Assembly: GCA_963835775.1 (NCBI GenBank)
Contig: CAWIHB010000020.1
Coordinates: 248,001-312,000, forward strand
Direction: 5' to 3'
Source: Palsa-504 sp963835775
GTDB taxonomy: Bacteria > Actinomycetota > Actinomycetes > Streptosporangiales > Streptosporangiaceae
Length of the DNA stretch: 64,000 nucleotides
A program made the translations under genes and the position numbers. Shown here in pieces: positions 24,201 through 31,546 of the stretch. The notes below the pieces were generated by a model. That model was not told the origin of the DNA. It did not search any database and saw only the letters and a list, made by a program, of their open reading frames with translations. Position 1 is the stretch's first letter, and each line of letters opens with the position of its first letter.

Positions 24201-24611
24201 TCAACGGGCCTGGGTGGCGTGAGGTAGCCACGAAACTTTGCCCCGCGTCCGTCCTTGGCGGGCTGGGGCGGGCGGGGACGGGTGCCGCGGCACGGCAGGC
24301 GCGCGCGAGTGCTGCCCGTGCCGCCGGCCCGTGCCGCGGCGTTCTTAAGGGTGCACTGCGCGGGGTGCTCGTGTCCAGCCCGGTTTCCCGCGGATGACGT
24401 GTGCGGCGGGGGCTTGGGGGCCATTATGGGCGTGCTGCCTGTGTCGCCGGAATGATCCTGGAGCCTGCGTGCCCGTATATGAGTCTGGCGCTGGGGACGG
24501 TCGTGCGGGCTGGGTACTGCTGCTACGTGCGCGCCGATCAGATTCTGATTTCCCCGCTTCGTTCCCCGGGCAGCCTCACCGTTTCGTTTCCAGGGAAGGG
24601 CGTGGTTGTTC
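24201..24611 (+). ncRNA. Candidate IS110 bridge RNA region (left non-coding end)
   Basis: No gene is found in these 411 bases, but several GC-rich hairpins are. The most telling is 24463-24473 paired with 24499-24510 (11 bp, one bulge). Its 25-nt loop holds ATATGAGT (24477-24484), identical to the left side plus core of the rebuilt target, and CGCTGGGGAC (24489-24498), which pairs with the right side of the target if G-T pairs are allowed. A second, weaker hairpin around 24515-24580 holds CCGATCAG (24534-24541), 7 of 8 bases like the element's own right end plus core (CCGGTCAG). This is the target-loop and donor-loop order known for IS621-type bridge RNAs. RNA ends are not determined. Confidence 0.8.
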
Positions 24612-24902
24612 ATGGCCAGGACGAGGAAGAACCCGGCATCGCCGGTGCCCGGCGATGCCGGCTCGGAGGTGACCGATGAGCCGGTGCAGGTGATCAGCCG
24701 GGCGGCGGCGATCGATGTGGCCAAGGCCTCGGGGATGGTGTGCATGCGGCTGCCGCATGAGTCCCGGGCGGGGCGGCGGGTCCAGAAGGTATGGGAGGTG
24801 ACCGCGACGTTCGCCCCGGTCGTGGAGCTGATGGATCACCTGAGGTGCCAGGGCGTGGAGCGGCTCGTGCTCGAATCCACCTCCGACTACTGGCGCATCT
24901 GG
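24612..24902 (+). CDS. IS110 transposase, exon 1 (RuvC-like DEDD N-terminus)
   Basis: 97 codons from ATG 24612, after a GGAAGGG ribosome site 11 bases upstream. The first catalytic Asp is Asp35 (AAAIDVAKASG) and the Glu is Glu88 (LVLESTSDYWRIW). The exon ends on a codon boundary at TGG (24900-24902). Without splicing the frame runs into intron sequence and stops at 25202. Spliced to exon 2 the product is about 474 residues. Confidence 0.9.
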
Positions 24903-25277
24903 CTGCGCCGCGAGGCGCCTTGTTGTATTCCCGGCTTAGCCGGGAGGAATCTGGAGGATATTCCTGGGTCCGATGGCTTACTCAAGATCCGAAAGGTGAA
25001 GGGGACAATAGCATGGTGCGCCGCGAGGCGCTTTACCGTATCCCCTGTGCAGCAGGGAGGAACTTGGCGGGATGTTTCTGGGTCTGATGCCTTACCTGGC
25101 GCCGAAAGGTTAAGGGAACAGCAGCATGGCAGCCAACCAGTGGTCGTGTCCAGGCGTATGGAGCGATGCACTGGGGGACCCGCGCGACATGGCGAAAGCT
25201 AGACTGCCTGAATCCTAATCTCCAGAAGATGCAATGTTCCATCCGCCGGAAAGACGCCCGAAACCGGTGCCGCCTCC

Positions 25278-25304
25278 TGCGCTCGCTCGGCATGCTGGCG
25301 AGCG
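25278..25304 (+). other. EBS1 stem-loop of the inner intron
   Basis: An 8-bp stem (25278-25285 with 25297-25304) presents CATGCT in the loop. That hexamer is the exact reverse complement of the six bases before the inner intron. Confidence 0.85.
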
Positions 25305-25544
25305 CACCCCCGGGAGGAGGAGCGATTCACAGTGAGTGAATTCAAGGAGATGAGTGGGGCGCCTAAATCGCGCTAGAACGTACGGTGAAGACGAACGCGG
25401 GATCACCTAACGGACGCGAGTCCTATGGTGACGGAGGCCTCGTAGTAGTCGCGGGAGTAACGCCCCGCCAGGGAGTCCGGGAAAGCCGGATACAGGGCGA
25501 AGGGGGCCAGGTGACCGGGCATTCTAAACTGAGAGGTACGCGAG

Positions 25545-27329
25545 ATGCGGAACGCCGAAACAGTGCTGGGTGTCCTCCGTGAGCGCGGCAAACGACGCTG
25601 GCCGCTGGAAAGGATCTACCGGCTACTTTATAATCCGGAACTGTATCTTCTTGCCTACGGGCGGATCTACTCCAACAAGGGAGCGATGACGCCCGGAGTC
25701 AACGGGGAAACCGCTGACGGCATGTCGATGGAAAAGATAGAGCGCATCATCGATGCGCTGCGCTACGAGCGCTACCGGTTCAGCCCGGTACGGCGGGTCT
25801 ACATTCCGAAAAAGAATGGCAAGCTCCGTCCGCTCGGCATGCCAACATGGTCAGATAAGCTGGTCGGGGAGGTGATGCGCCTGATCCTTGAGGCGTACTA
25901 CGAACCGCAGTTCTCCGGCCTATCCCACGGTTTCCGTCCCAGACGGGGATGCCATACCGCACTGCGGGACGTGGCTGAAACCTGGACAGGGACAACCTGG
26001 TTCATTGAAGGGGACATCTCCGACTGTTTCGGGAGTCTCGACCACGAAATAATGGTCGATATTCTCGCGGAGAAGATCCGCGATAACCGGTTCCTCAGGC
26101 TTGTGCGGAACATGCTTCAGGCCGGATACCTGGAAGACTGGATATGGGGCGCAACGCTCAGCGGTGCACCACAGGGCGGGGTCATTTCCCCGATTTTGTC
26201 CAATGTCTACCTGCATAAACTGGATTATTTTGTCGAGAGAATCCTGATACCCCACTATACCCGGGGAGAACGCCGGGCATCCAACCCGGCATATAGGAGG
26301 ATAGCATCAGCGATCGAGCGCGCCCGCAAGCACGGTGACCGCGATAAAGTGCGGGAACTCCGCAAGCGGCAGCGCCTGCTGCCCAGCCTGGATCCGGAGG
26401 ATCCGGGATACCGGCGGCTGAGATATATTCGATATGCTGATGATCATCTCCTCGGGTTCGCCGGACCGAAATCCGAGGCCGAGAAGATCAAGGCACGGCT
26501 GGCCAGGTTCCTGCGAGAAGAACTCAAGCTGGAACTGAACCAGGAGAAAACACTGATCACGCACGCCTCCACAGAGGCGGCGAAATTCCTCGGCTATGAG
26601 ATCACCGTCCAGAAAAGCAATACCAAGATCACTCGCGGTCGCCGGGCAGTTAACGGCTCGGTCAGGCTGCGCGTGCCCAGGGCGGTGATCAAGGAGAAAT
26701 GCGCCCGGTACTGCAAGCGCGGCGAACCCGCGCCGCGGACCCCGCTGGTGAATAAGAGCGACCTCGATATCGTCGCCACCTACGGGTCCGAGTACCGGGG
26801 AATCGTCCAGTTCTACCTGCTCGCCAGCGACGTCCACCGGCTCAACAGGCTCAACGGAGTCATGCGGGCCTCGCTGCTGAAGACGCTGGCATGCAAGCAC
26901 CACACGACCGGGCGGAAGATGGCGGCCAAATATAAGGCCAAGGTCGAGACCCCGCACGGCCTGAGGACGTGCCTGCAAGTCACGGTCGGCAGAGGAGAGG
27001 GCAGGAAGCCGCTGGTCGCGCGGTTCGGCGGGATACCGCTGAAGCGGCAGAAAAAGGCGGTCATCGTCGACCGCATCCCGGAACGGGTGACCTATCCCCG
27101 CAAGGAGCTGCCGATGCGGCTCCGGAAGGGAGAATGCGAGGTCTGCGGGCGGGCGGCTGACGTGTCAGTCCACCAGATAGGCAAGCTCGCCGACCTCGGG
27201 AAACCCGGCCCGGGACAGCCCGAATGGGCAAGGCTCATGGCGAAACGGCGGCGCAAGACACTCGTGGCCTGCGCGGAATGCCACCACGCCATGCATGCCG
27301 AGCATATAGCTGCGTTATTCACGGCGTAG
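25545..27329 (+). CDS. Inner intron-encoded protein: reverse transcriptase/maturase/HNH endonuclease
   Basis: 594 residues. The N-terminal RT domain begins near YRLLYNPELYLLAYGRIYSN, and the catalytic motif is RYADDHLLGF; PQGGVISPILSN and SHGFRPRRGCHTAL are other RT blocks. The maturase (X) region follows (GSEYRGIVQFYLLA, LKTLACKHHTTGRKMAAK). The C-terminus is an HNH domain with CxxC...CxxCH (CEVCG ... CAECHHAMH). It should help the intron fold and splice, then reverse-splice into DNA. The stop lies nine bases before domain V. AT-richer third positions than the host genes suggest transfer. Confidence 0.95.
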   Translation: MRNAETVLGVLRERGKRRWPLERIYRLLYNPELYLLAYGRIYSNKGAMTPGVNGETADGMSMEKIERIIDALRYERYRFSPVRRVYIPKKNGKLRPLGMPTWSDKLVGEVMRLILEAYYEPQFSGLSHGFRPRRGCHTALRDVAETWTGTTWFIEGDISDCFGSLDHEIMVDILAEKIRDNRFLRLVRNMLQAGYLEDWIWGATLSGAPQGGVISPILSNVYLHKLDYFVERILIPHYTRGERRASNPAYRRIASAIERARKHGDRDKVRELRKRQRLLPSLDPEDPGYRRLRYIRYADDHLLGFAGPKSEAEKIKARLARFLREELKLELNQEKTLITHASTEAAKFLGYEITVQKSNTKITRGRRAVNGSVRLRVPRAVIKEKCARYCKRGEPAPRTPLVNKSDLDIVATYGSEYRGIVQFYLLASDVHRLNRLNGVMRASLLKTLACKHHTTGRKMAAKYKAKVETPHGLRTCLQVTVGRGEGRKPLVARFGGIPLKRQKKAVIVDRIPERVTYPRKELPMRLRKGECEVCGRAADVSVHQIGKLADLGKPGPGQPEWARLMAKRRRKTLVACAECHHAMHAEHIAALFTA

Positions 27330-27337
27330 TCACCGGA

Positions 27338-27371
27338 GAGCCCGTGGCGGGGAAACTCGCATGGCGGGTTC
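27338..27371 (+). other. Domain V of the inner intron
   Basis: A 34-nt hairpin starting GAGCCC with the AGC catalytic triad (27339-27341), a GAAA tetraloop region and a closing GGGTTC. This is the canonical length and form of group II domain V. Domain VI follows up to 27432. Confidence 0.9.
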
Positions 27372-27580
27372 GGGAGGGGGCTGTCCGGGAAAAGGGCCGT
27401 AAAAGGCACCTCGCCCGGCAGCCTACCTCTACCCAGGAAACCAGTGGCCGTGCCAATGCGTATGGGCGGCGCGCTGGGGGACCCGCGCGATATGGCTAAA
27501 GCTAAACTGCCTCAACCCTAATCTCCAGAAGGGGTAACGTCACCCCTGCCGGAAAGACGCCTGAAACCGGTGCCGTCCCT

Positions 27581-27607
27581 GCGCCCGCATGACCAGATGG
27601 CGGGCGC
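27581..27607 (+). other. EBS1 stem-loop of the outer intron
   Basis: The same structure as in the inner intron: an 8-bp stem (27581-27588 with 27600-27607) presenting CCAGAT. It is exactly complementary to the end of transposase exon 1 (ATCTGG). The surrounding sequence is conserved between the introns while the loop differs with the target. Confidence 0.85.
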
Positions 27608-27848
27608 ACCTCCAGGGAAAGGAGCGATGCCCAGCGAGGGCATTCAAGGAGATGAGTGGGGAGCCTAAGTCGCGCTATCGCGTATGACAAGGACGAACGC
27701 GGGATCACCGTAAGGGGCGCGAGCCCTACGGTGACACAGGCCTCGTAGTAGTCGCGGGAGTAACGACCCGCCAGGGAGGACGGGAAAGCCGTCCGCAGGG
27801 CGAAGGGGGCTAGGTGATGAGGATGTTCACGGACTGGAGGCATGCGTA

Positions 27849-29636
27849 ATGCAGAGCGCCGAAGCGGTCGTGGAGATCCTGCGTGCACGCGGCAGGCGGG
27901 GCCTGCCGTGCGAGAGGCTGTACCGGCAGCTGTTCAACATTGAGCTGTTCCTGCTGGCCTGGGGGCGCATCTACGCCAACGACGGCGCGATGACCCCCGG
28001 GATCAACGGGGAAACCGCGGACGGCATGTCACTGGCCAAGATCGGGCGTATCATCGATGCGCTGCGCCACGAGCGCTACCGGTTCCAGCCAGTCAAACGG
28101 GTTTACATCCCGAAGAAGAACGGCAAGAAAAGGCCGCTCGGGCTGCCGTCATGGTCCGATAAACTGGTCGGCGAAGTGGTGCGCATAATACTGGAAGCGT
28201 ACTATGAACCCCGGTTTTCCGGACGATCCCATGGTTTCCGTCCCGGACGAGGATGCCACACCGCGCTGTCGGAAGTGGCGAACACCTGGAAAGGGACAAC
28301 CTGGTTTATTGAGGGTGACATATCCGACTGCTTCGGGTCGCTTGATCATGAGGTCATGCTTTCCGTCCTGGCGGAGCACATTCACGATAACCGGTTCCTG
28401 CGGCTGATCAAGGGAATGCTCCGGGCCGGGTACCTGGAGGACTGGGTGTGGAACGCGACGCTTTCGGGTGCCCCGCAGGGCGGCGTTGTTTCCCCTGTCC
28501 TTTCCAATATTTACCTGGACCGGCTGGATAATTTTGCCGAGACAGTCCTCATCCCGGAATATACCAGGGGCTCCCGCAGGGCAGCCAATCCTGCGGGAAG
28601 AAAGATGGGCAACGCGATGGCCGCCGCTCGCGAGCGCGGGGACCGGGCCACGGCCCGGAAGCTGCGTCAGCAGCGGCGCGGCCTGCCATACGGGGATCCT
28701 CGTGACCCCGGCTACCGCAGGCTCCGGTATACCCGGTACGCCGATGACCATCTCCTCGGGTTCACCGGCCCGAAGGCCGAAGCGGAGGAAATCAAGCAGC
28801 ATCTCGCCCAGTTCCTGCGCGACGAGCTCAAGCTGGAACTCTCGGCGGACAAGACGCTGATCACCCACGCCCGTACCCAGAAGGCGCGGTTCCTCGGCTA
28901 CGACATCATCGCCCAGCACTCGCTGACCCGGCCCGCCGTCAACGGCGTGATGGGACTGCGCGTGCCCCGGGAGGTGATCACGGCCAGGCAAGCTCCCTAC
29001 CTGGTCCACGGAACACCGTGGTACCGGCCCGGCCTGCTGAACCTGGACGACCTCCAGATCATCAGCACATACGGCCAGGAGTACCGGGGGCTTGTCCAGT
29101 ACTACCTGCTCGCCGGGAACGTTCATGAACTGAACCGGCTGCACCGCACGGCCCAGGTGTCGATGCTGAAAACCCTGGCGTGCAAGCACCGCTCGACGGT
29201 GACGAAGATGGCCCGCAAGTACAAGGCCACGATCGCCACCGAGCACGGGCCACGTGCCTGCTACGAGGCCCGCAAGGAGCGGCCGGGCAGGAAGCCACTG
29301 GTCGCACGGTTCGGCGGCATCCCGCTCAGACGGCAGCGCAAGGCGGTCATCGACGACCGCCAGCCCGCCCCGCCCATCCGCCGCAGGGAGCTGGTCACCC
29401 GGCTCCTGAAAGGCGAATGCGAATGGTGCGGCCAGCGGGCCACGGTGGAAACCCACCAGGTCCGCAAGCTGGCCGACCTCACCTCGCCGGGCAGGCAACC
29501 GCCCGCCTGGGCGGTCCTGATGGCGAAAATGCGGCGCAAGACGCTCATCGTCTGCGCACCCTGCCACCAGGCCATCCACGGCGGGAAGCCAGCCGCGACC
29601 AGCACGTCAACATCGCTGGAGAGCCGGGTGCATTGA
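27849..29636 (+). CDS. Outer intron-encoded protein: reverse transcriptase/maturase/HNH endonuclease
   Basis: 595 residues, the same architecture as the inner protein and clearly homologous along its whole length. RT motif RYADDHLLGF, blocks SHGFRPGRGCHTAL and PQGGVVSPVLSN, maturase region GQEYRGLVQYYLLA, and HNH cysteines CEWCG and CAPCHQAIH are intact. The start ATG 27849 is the one that aligns with the inner protein (MxxAExV). Unlike the inner gene, its 3' end overlaps domain V by 16 bases. It may support splicing of either intron; the outer intron itself has odd ends. Confidence 0.95.
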   Translation: MQSAEAVVEILRARGRRGLPCERLYRQLFNIELFLLAWGRIYANDGAMTPGINGETADGMSLAKIGRIIDALRHERYRFQPVKRVYIPKKNGKKRPLGLPSWSDKLVGEVVRIILEAYYEPRFSGRSHGFRPGRGCHTALSEVANTWKGTTWFIEGDISDCFGSLDHEVMLSVLAEHIHDNRFLRLIKGMLRAGYLEDWVWNATLSGAPQGGVVSPVLSNIYLDRLDNFAETVLIPEYTRGSRRAANPAGRKMGNAMAAARERGDRATARKLRQQRRGLPYGDPRDPGYRRLRYTRYADDHLLGFTGPKAEAEEIKQHLAQFLRDELKLELSADKTLITHARTQKARFLGYDIIAQHSLTRPAVNGVMGLRVPREVITARQAPYLVHGTPWYRPGLLNLDDLQIISTYGQEYRGLVQYYLLAGNVHELNRLHRTAQVSMLKTLACKHRSTVTKMARKYKATIATEHGPRACYEARKERPGRKPLVARFGGIPLRRQRKAVIDDRQPAPPIRRRELVTRLLKGECEWCGQRATVETHQVRKLADLTSPGRQPPAWAVLMAKMRRKTLIVCAPCHQAIHGGKPAATSTSTSLESRVH

Positions 29637-29654
29637 AAGGTGCCCGCCCGGTTC
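29621..29654 (+). other. Domain V of the outer intron
   Basis: A 34-nt hairpin beginning GAGCCG with the AGC triad and a GAAA element, ending CGGTTC. The stop codon of the intron protein (29634-29636) falls inside it, so translation and folding of the catalytic core compete for the same RNA. Confidence 0.88.
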
Positions 29655-29716
29655 GGACCGGGGGTCGCCGGAAAAGGACCTGCGCCACAGGTACCTCGCC
29701 GGCGGCCTACCGGTGT

Positions 29717-30850
29717 CATTACCTGGCGGAGGCGGCCGGCCTGGAGGTGTGGCTGGTCAATGCCCGCGACGTGAAGCACCTGCCCGGCCGGTCCAAAACC
29801 GACCGGCTCGACAGCGTGTGGCTGTGCAAGCTGAACGAGCGGGGCATGCTGCGCCGCTCGTTCGTGCCGCCGGAGCCTATCCGCGACCTGCGGGCGCTGA
29901 CCCGGCTGCGGGCGAACCTGACCCATGACCGGGTCCGGCACCAGAACCGGATCGAGAAGATCCTGGAGGACGCGCTGCTGAAGATCTCGGTGGTGGTCTC
30001 GGACCTGATGGGCGTCAGCGGCCGCCGGTTCCTGCAGGCCCTGATCGACGGCGAGCGCAGCCCCGCCGCGCTGGCCGAGCTCGGCGACTACCGGCTGCAC
30101 GCCGGCAAGGCCGAGCTGAAGGAGGCCCTGACCGGCCGGTTCCGCGACATCCACGCCGTGGAGATCCGGATGCTGCTGGAGCTCATCGACGGCCTGTCCG
30201 CCAAGATCACCGAGCTGGACGAGCGGATCGAAGCCCACCTGGAGAACGTGCCCGGGCTGGGCGGGGCGTGCATGAGCTGCGGGCAGCGCGGCCCGGACGG
30301 GCCGTGCGCCGGATGCGGCGAGCCGGTCCTGGGCGTCCTCGGGCGGCTCGATGAAATCACCGGCATCGGCCGCCAGGCCGCCCAGGTCATCATCGCCGAG
30401 CTGGGAACCGACATGACCCAGTTCCCGACCCCGGGGCACGCCGCCTCCTGGGCCAAGCTGACTCCCCGCGCCATCCAGTCCGGCGGCACCAGCAAGACCG
30501 GCCGGACCGGCAAAGGCGACCCCTACCTGCGCGGCGTGACCGGCGCCGCGGTCATGACCGCGGCCAAGACCGATACCTTCCTCGGCGCCAGCTACCGGCG
30601 CAAAGCCCGCAGGCGCGGCAAGAAGAAGGCGATCGTCGCCGGATCCCGCACCATCATCGAGGCCGCCTGGCGCATCATCGCCGGCCCCGGCTTCCGCTAC
30701 ATCGAGCTCGGACCGGACTACCACGACCACCACGACGCCAGGCGCAAGACCCGCGACAAGATCCGCCAGCTCGAAAAGCTCAACCCCGGCATGACCGTCA
30801 CCCTGACGCCCCTGCCGGAGTCAGGCAGCGGGCAGGCGCCCGCCGCCTGA
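29717..30850 (+). CDS. IS110 transposase, exon 2 (catalytic Asp pair, zinc ribbon, Transposase_20 domain)
   Basis: 377 codons continuing in frame after splicing: ...DYWRIW joined to HYLAEAAGLEVWLV, matching the uninterrupted family. The remaining RuvC-like residues are Asp126 and Asp129 (SKTDRLDS). A four-cysteine insertion (CMSCGQRGPDGPCAGC) precedes the Transposase_20 domain (RLDEITGIGRQAAQVIIAEL), which ends in the serine-bearing SGGTSKTGRTGKGDPYLRG region. It performs RNA-guided DNA recombination at a dinucleotide core. Confidence 0.93.
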   Translation, partial: HYLAEAAGLEVWLVNARDVKHLPGRSKTDRLDSVWLCKLNERGMLRRSFVPPEPIRDLRALTRLRANLTHDRVRHQNRIEKILEDALLKISVVVSDLMGVSGRRFLQALIDGERSPAALAELGDYRLHAGKAELKEALTGRFRDIHAVEIRMLLELIDGLSAKITELDERIEAHLENVPGLGGACMSCGQRGPDGPCAGCGEPVLGVLGRLDEITGIGRQAAQVIIAELGTDMTQFPTPGHAASWAKLTPRAIQSGGTSKTGRTGKGDPYLRGVTGAAVMTAAKTDTFLGASYRRKARRRGKKKAIVAGSRTIIEAAWRIIAGPGFRYIELGPDYHDHHDARRKTRDKIRQLEKLNPGMTVTLTPLPESGSGQAPAA

Positions 30851-31000
30851 CTCCGCCCTGTACCCCCCGGGGGCTACTCGTCACCAGCGTGGATGGCGCG
30901 ATCGCTTAACGCATTACCGCAGCTCACCCGCAGCCCCTGGCAGCCCGGCGCCAGAGGGTGGCTGAGGTATGCACGAAGGTACCCCTCTGTTTCCGGTCAG
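30851..31000 (+). other. Right non-coding end of the IS110 element
   Basis: 150 bases between the transposase stop and the AG core. A CCCCCCGGGGG palindromic stretch at about 30866-30876 could act as a terminator. The last bases, CCGGTCAG (30993-31000), are the donor side that resembles the candidate donor-guide in the left end. Confidence 0.7.
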
Positions 31001-31081
31001 TTTCCAGCGCGTCCTGTCGTCAGGGACGCGCGACAGGTGCACGGCAAGATCGGCGACAGTCATAGGACGGTAGCTGGCCAT
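31001..31081 (-). pseudogene. 5' part of the host gene split by the IS110 element
   Basis: ATG 31081 has GGAAGGA upstream. It encodes MASYRPMTVADLAVHLSR and then VPDDRTRWK before the element edge. In the interrupted state the frame runs on into the element and stops after ~55 codons. Joined to 24200-23898 it gives the intact 127-residue protein. An internal ATG (31063) is a possible alternative start. Confidence 0.8.
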
Positions 31082-31159
31082 GCCCGTTCCTTCCCCTGTC
31101 TGTAGAAACTCCTTCTACCTAATGAAGATATCGTGCGAGCACGGCCCAGCCTGGGTGCG

Positions 31160-31199
31160 AATTGCAGTGCGCAGCAAGCGCCTTGACCCATTGCAGTGC
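31160..31199. promoter_or_regulatory. Direct repeats upstream of padR
   Basis: ATTGCAGTGC occurs twice, 30 bases apart (about three helical turns), just before padR. A TTGACC (31181-31186) lies between them as a possible -35 element. Autoregulation by PadR is likely but unproven. Confidence 0.5.
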
Positions 31200-31219
31200 A
31201 AGGCATAGCGTCACAAAGT

Positions 31220-31546
31220 ATGGAACGGGAACGCCTGAAGGGCAACCTTGACCTGCTGCTGCTGTCGGTGCTGGCCGCCGGCCCCGCACATGGCTACGGG
31301 ATCATCACTGCGCTGCGCGAGCGCAGCGAGGGCACCTTCGAACTGCATGAAGGCACGATCTACCCGGCGCTGCACCGGCTGGAGGACGCCGGGCTGCTCG
31401 GCAGCTCCTGGGCGGATGCTCAGGGCCGCAAGCGCCGCGTCTACGCGCTGACCGAGAAGGGGGCGGCCGCGCTCGCCGCCGAGCGGACCGCATGGTGGCG
31501 CTTCGCCGCCGGCATGCGGGCAGTGCTGGGAGGCGAGCCGGCATGA
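31220..31546 (+). CDS. PadR-family transcriptional regulator
   Basis: 108 residues from ATG 31220. The winged helix-turn-helix is typical: LKGNLDLLLLSVLAAGPAHG, then YGIITALRERSEGTFELHEG and TIYPALHRLEDAGLL. PadR proteins repress transporters or stress genes and often respond to small molecules. It overlaps the next gene as ATGA, so it heads a three-gene operon. Two direct copies of ATTGCAGTGC (31160-31169 and 31190-31199) upstream may be its operator half-sites. Confidence 0.93.
   Translation: MERERLKGNLDLLLLSVLAAGPAHGYGIITALRERSEGTFELHEGTIYPALHRLEDAGLLGSSWADAQGRKRRVYALTEKGAAALAAERTAWWRFAAGMRAVLGGEPA

Larger units (their letters stand above)
25016..27432 (+). mobile_element. Inner group II intron inside the outer intron
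   Basis: 2,417 nt, beginning with the canonical GTGCG and ending CTAC with a bulged A seven bases before the end (27425). It lies after position 113 of the outer intron; its own first 113 bases align with those of the outer intron without a gap. IBS1 (AGCATG, 25010-25015) is exactly complementary to the EBS1 loop CATGCT (25290-25295). Domain V is 27338-27371. All parts needed for splicing and mobility are present, so this copy looks functional and younger. Confidence 0.9.
24903..29716 (+). mobile_element. Outer group II intron, interrupted by the inner intron
   Basis: The outer intron is in two pieces, 24903-25015 (113 nt) and 27433-29716 (2,284 nt), 2,397 nt in total. Domain V (29621-29654), a bulged A in domain VI (29709, seven bases from the 3' end) and an intron-encoded protein gene are present. 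The 5' boundary is fixed by pairing: the last six exon bases ATCTGG are exactly complementary to CCAGAT (27593-27598) in the EBS1 loop. It begins CTGCG rather than GTGCG and ends GT rather than AY, so splicing may be weakened. Confidence 0.88.
24201..31000 (+). mobile_element. IS110-family element carrying a group II twintron
   Basis: The element is 6,800 bases, of which 4,814 are nested group II introns; the bare IS is 1,986 bases. Its edges are set by the split host gene and by the AG dinucleotide repeated at 24199-24200 and 30999-31000. There are no terminal inverted repeats and no longer target duplication, as is normal for IS110. The layout is a 411-base non-coding left end with a candidate bridge RNA, a two-exon transposase, and a 150-base right end. 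Confidence 0.9.

Noticed and set aside
24606..25202. A 198-residue protein read straight through from transposase exon 1 into the intron
   Set aside because: Past residue 99 the sequence is group II intron domain I; the continuation has no resemblance to a transposase.
25016..29716. Two independent introns placed in tandem rather than nested
   Set aside because: Tandem insertion leaves 24903-25015 unexplained and gives the downstream intron no first 113 bases. Nesting explains both, and EBS1 pairing confirms both junctions.
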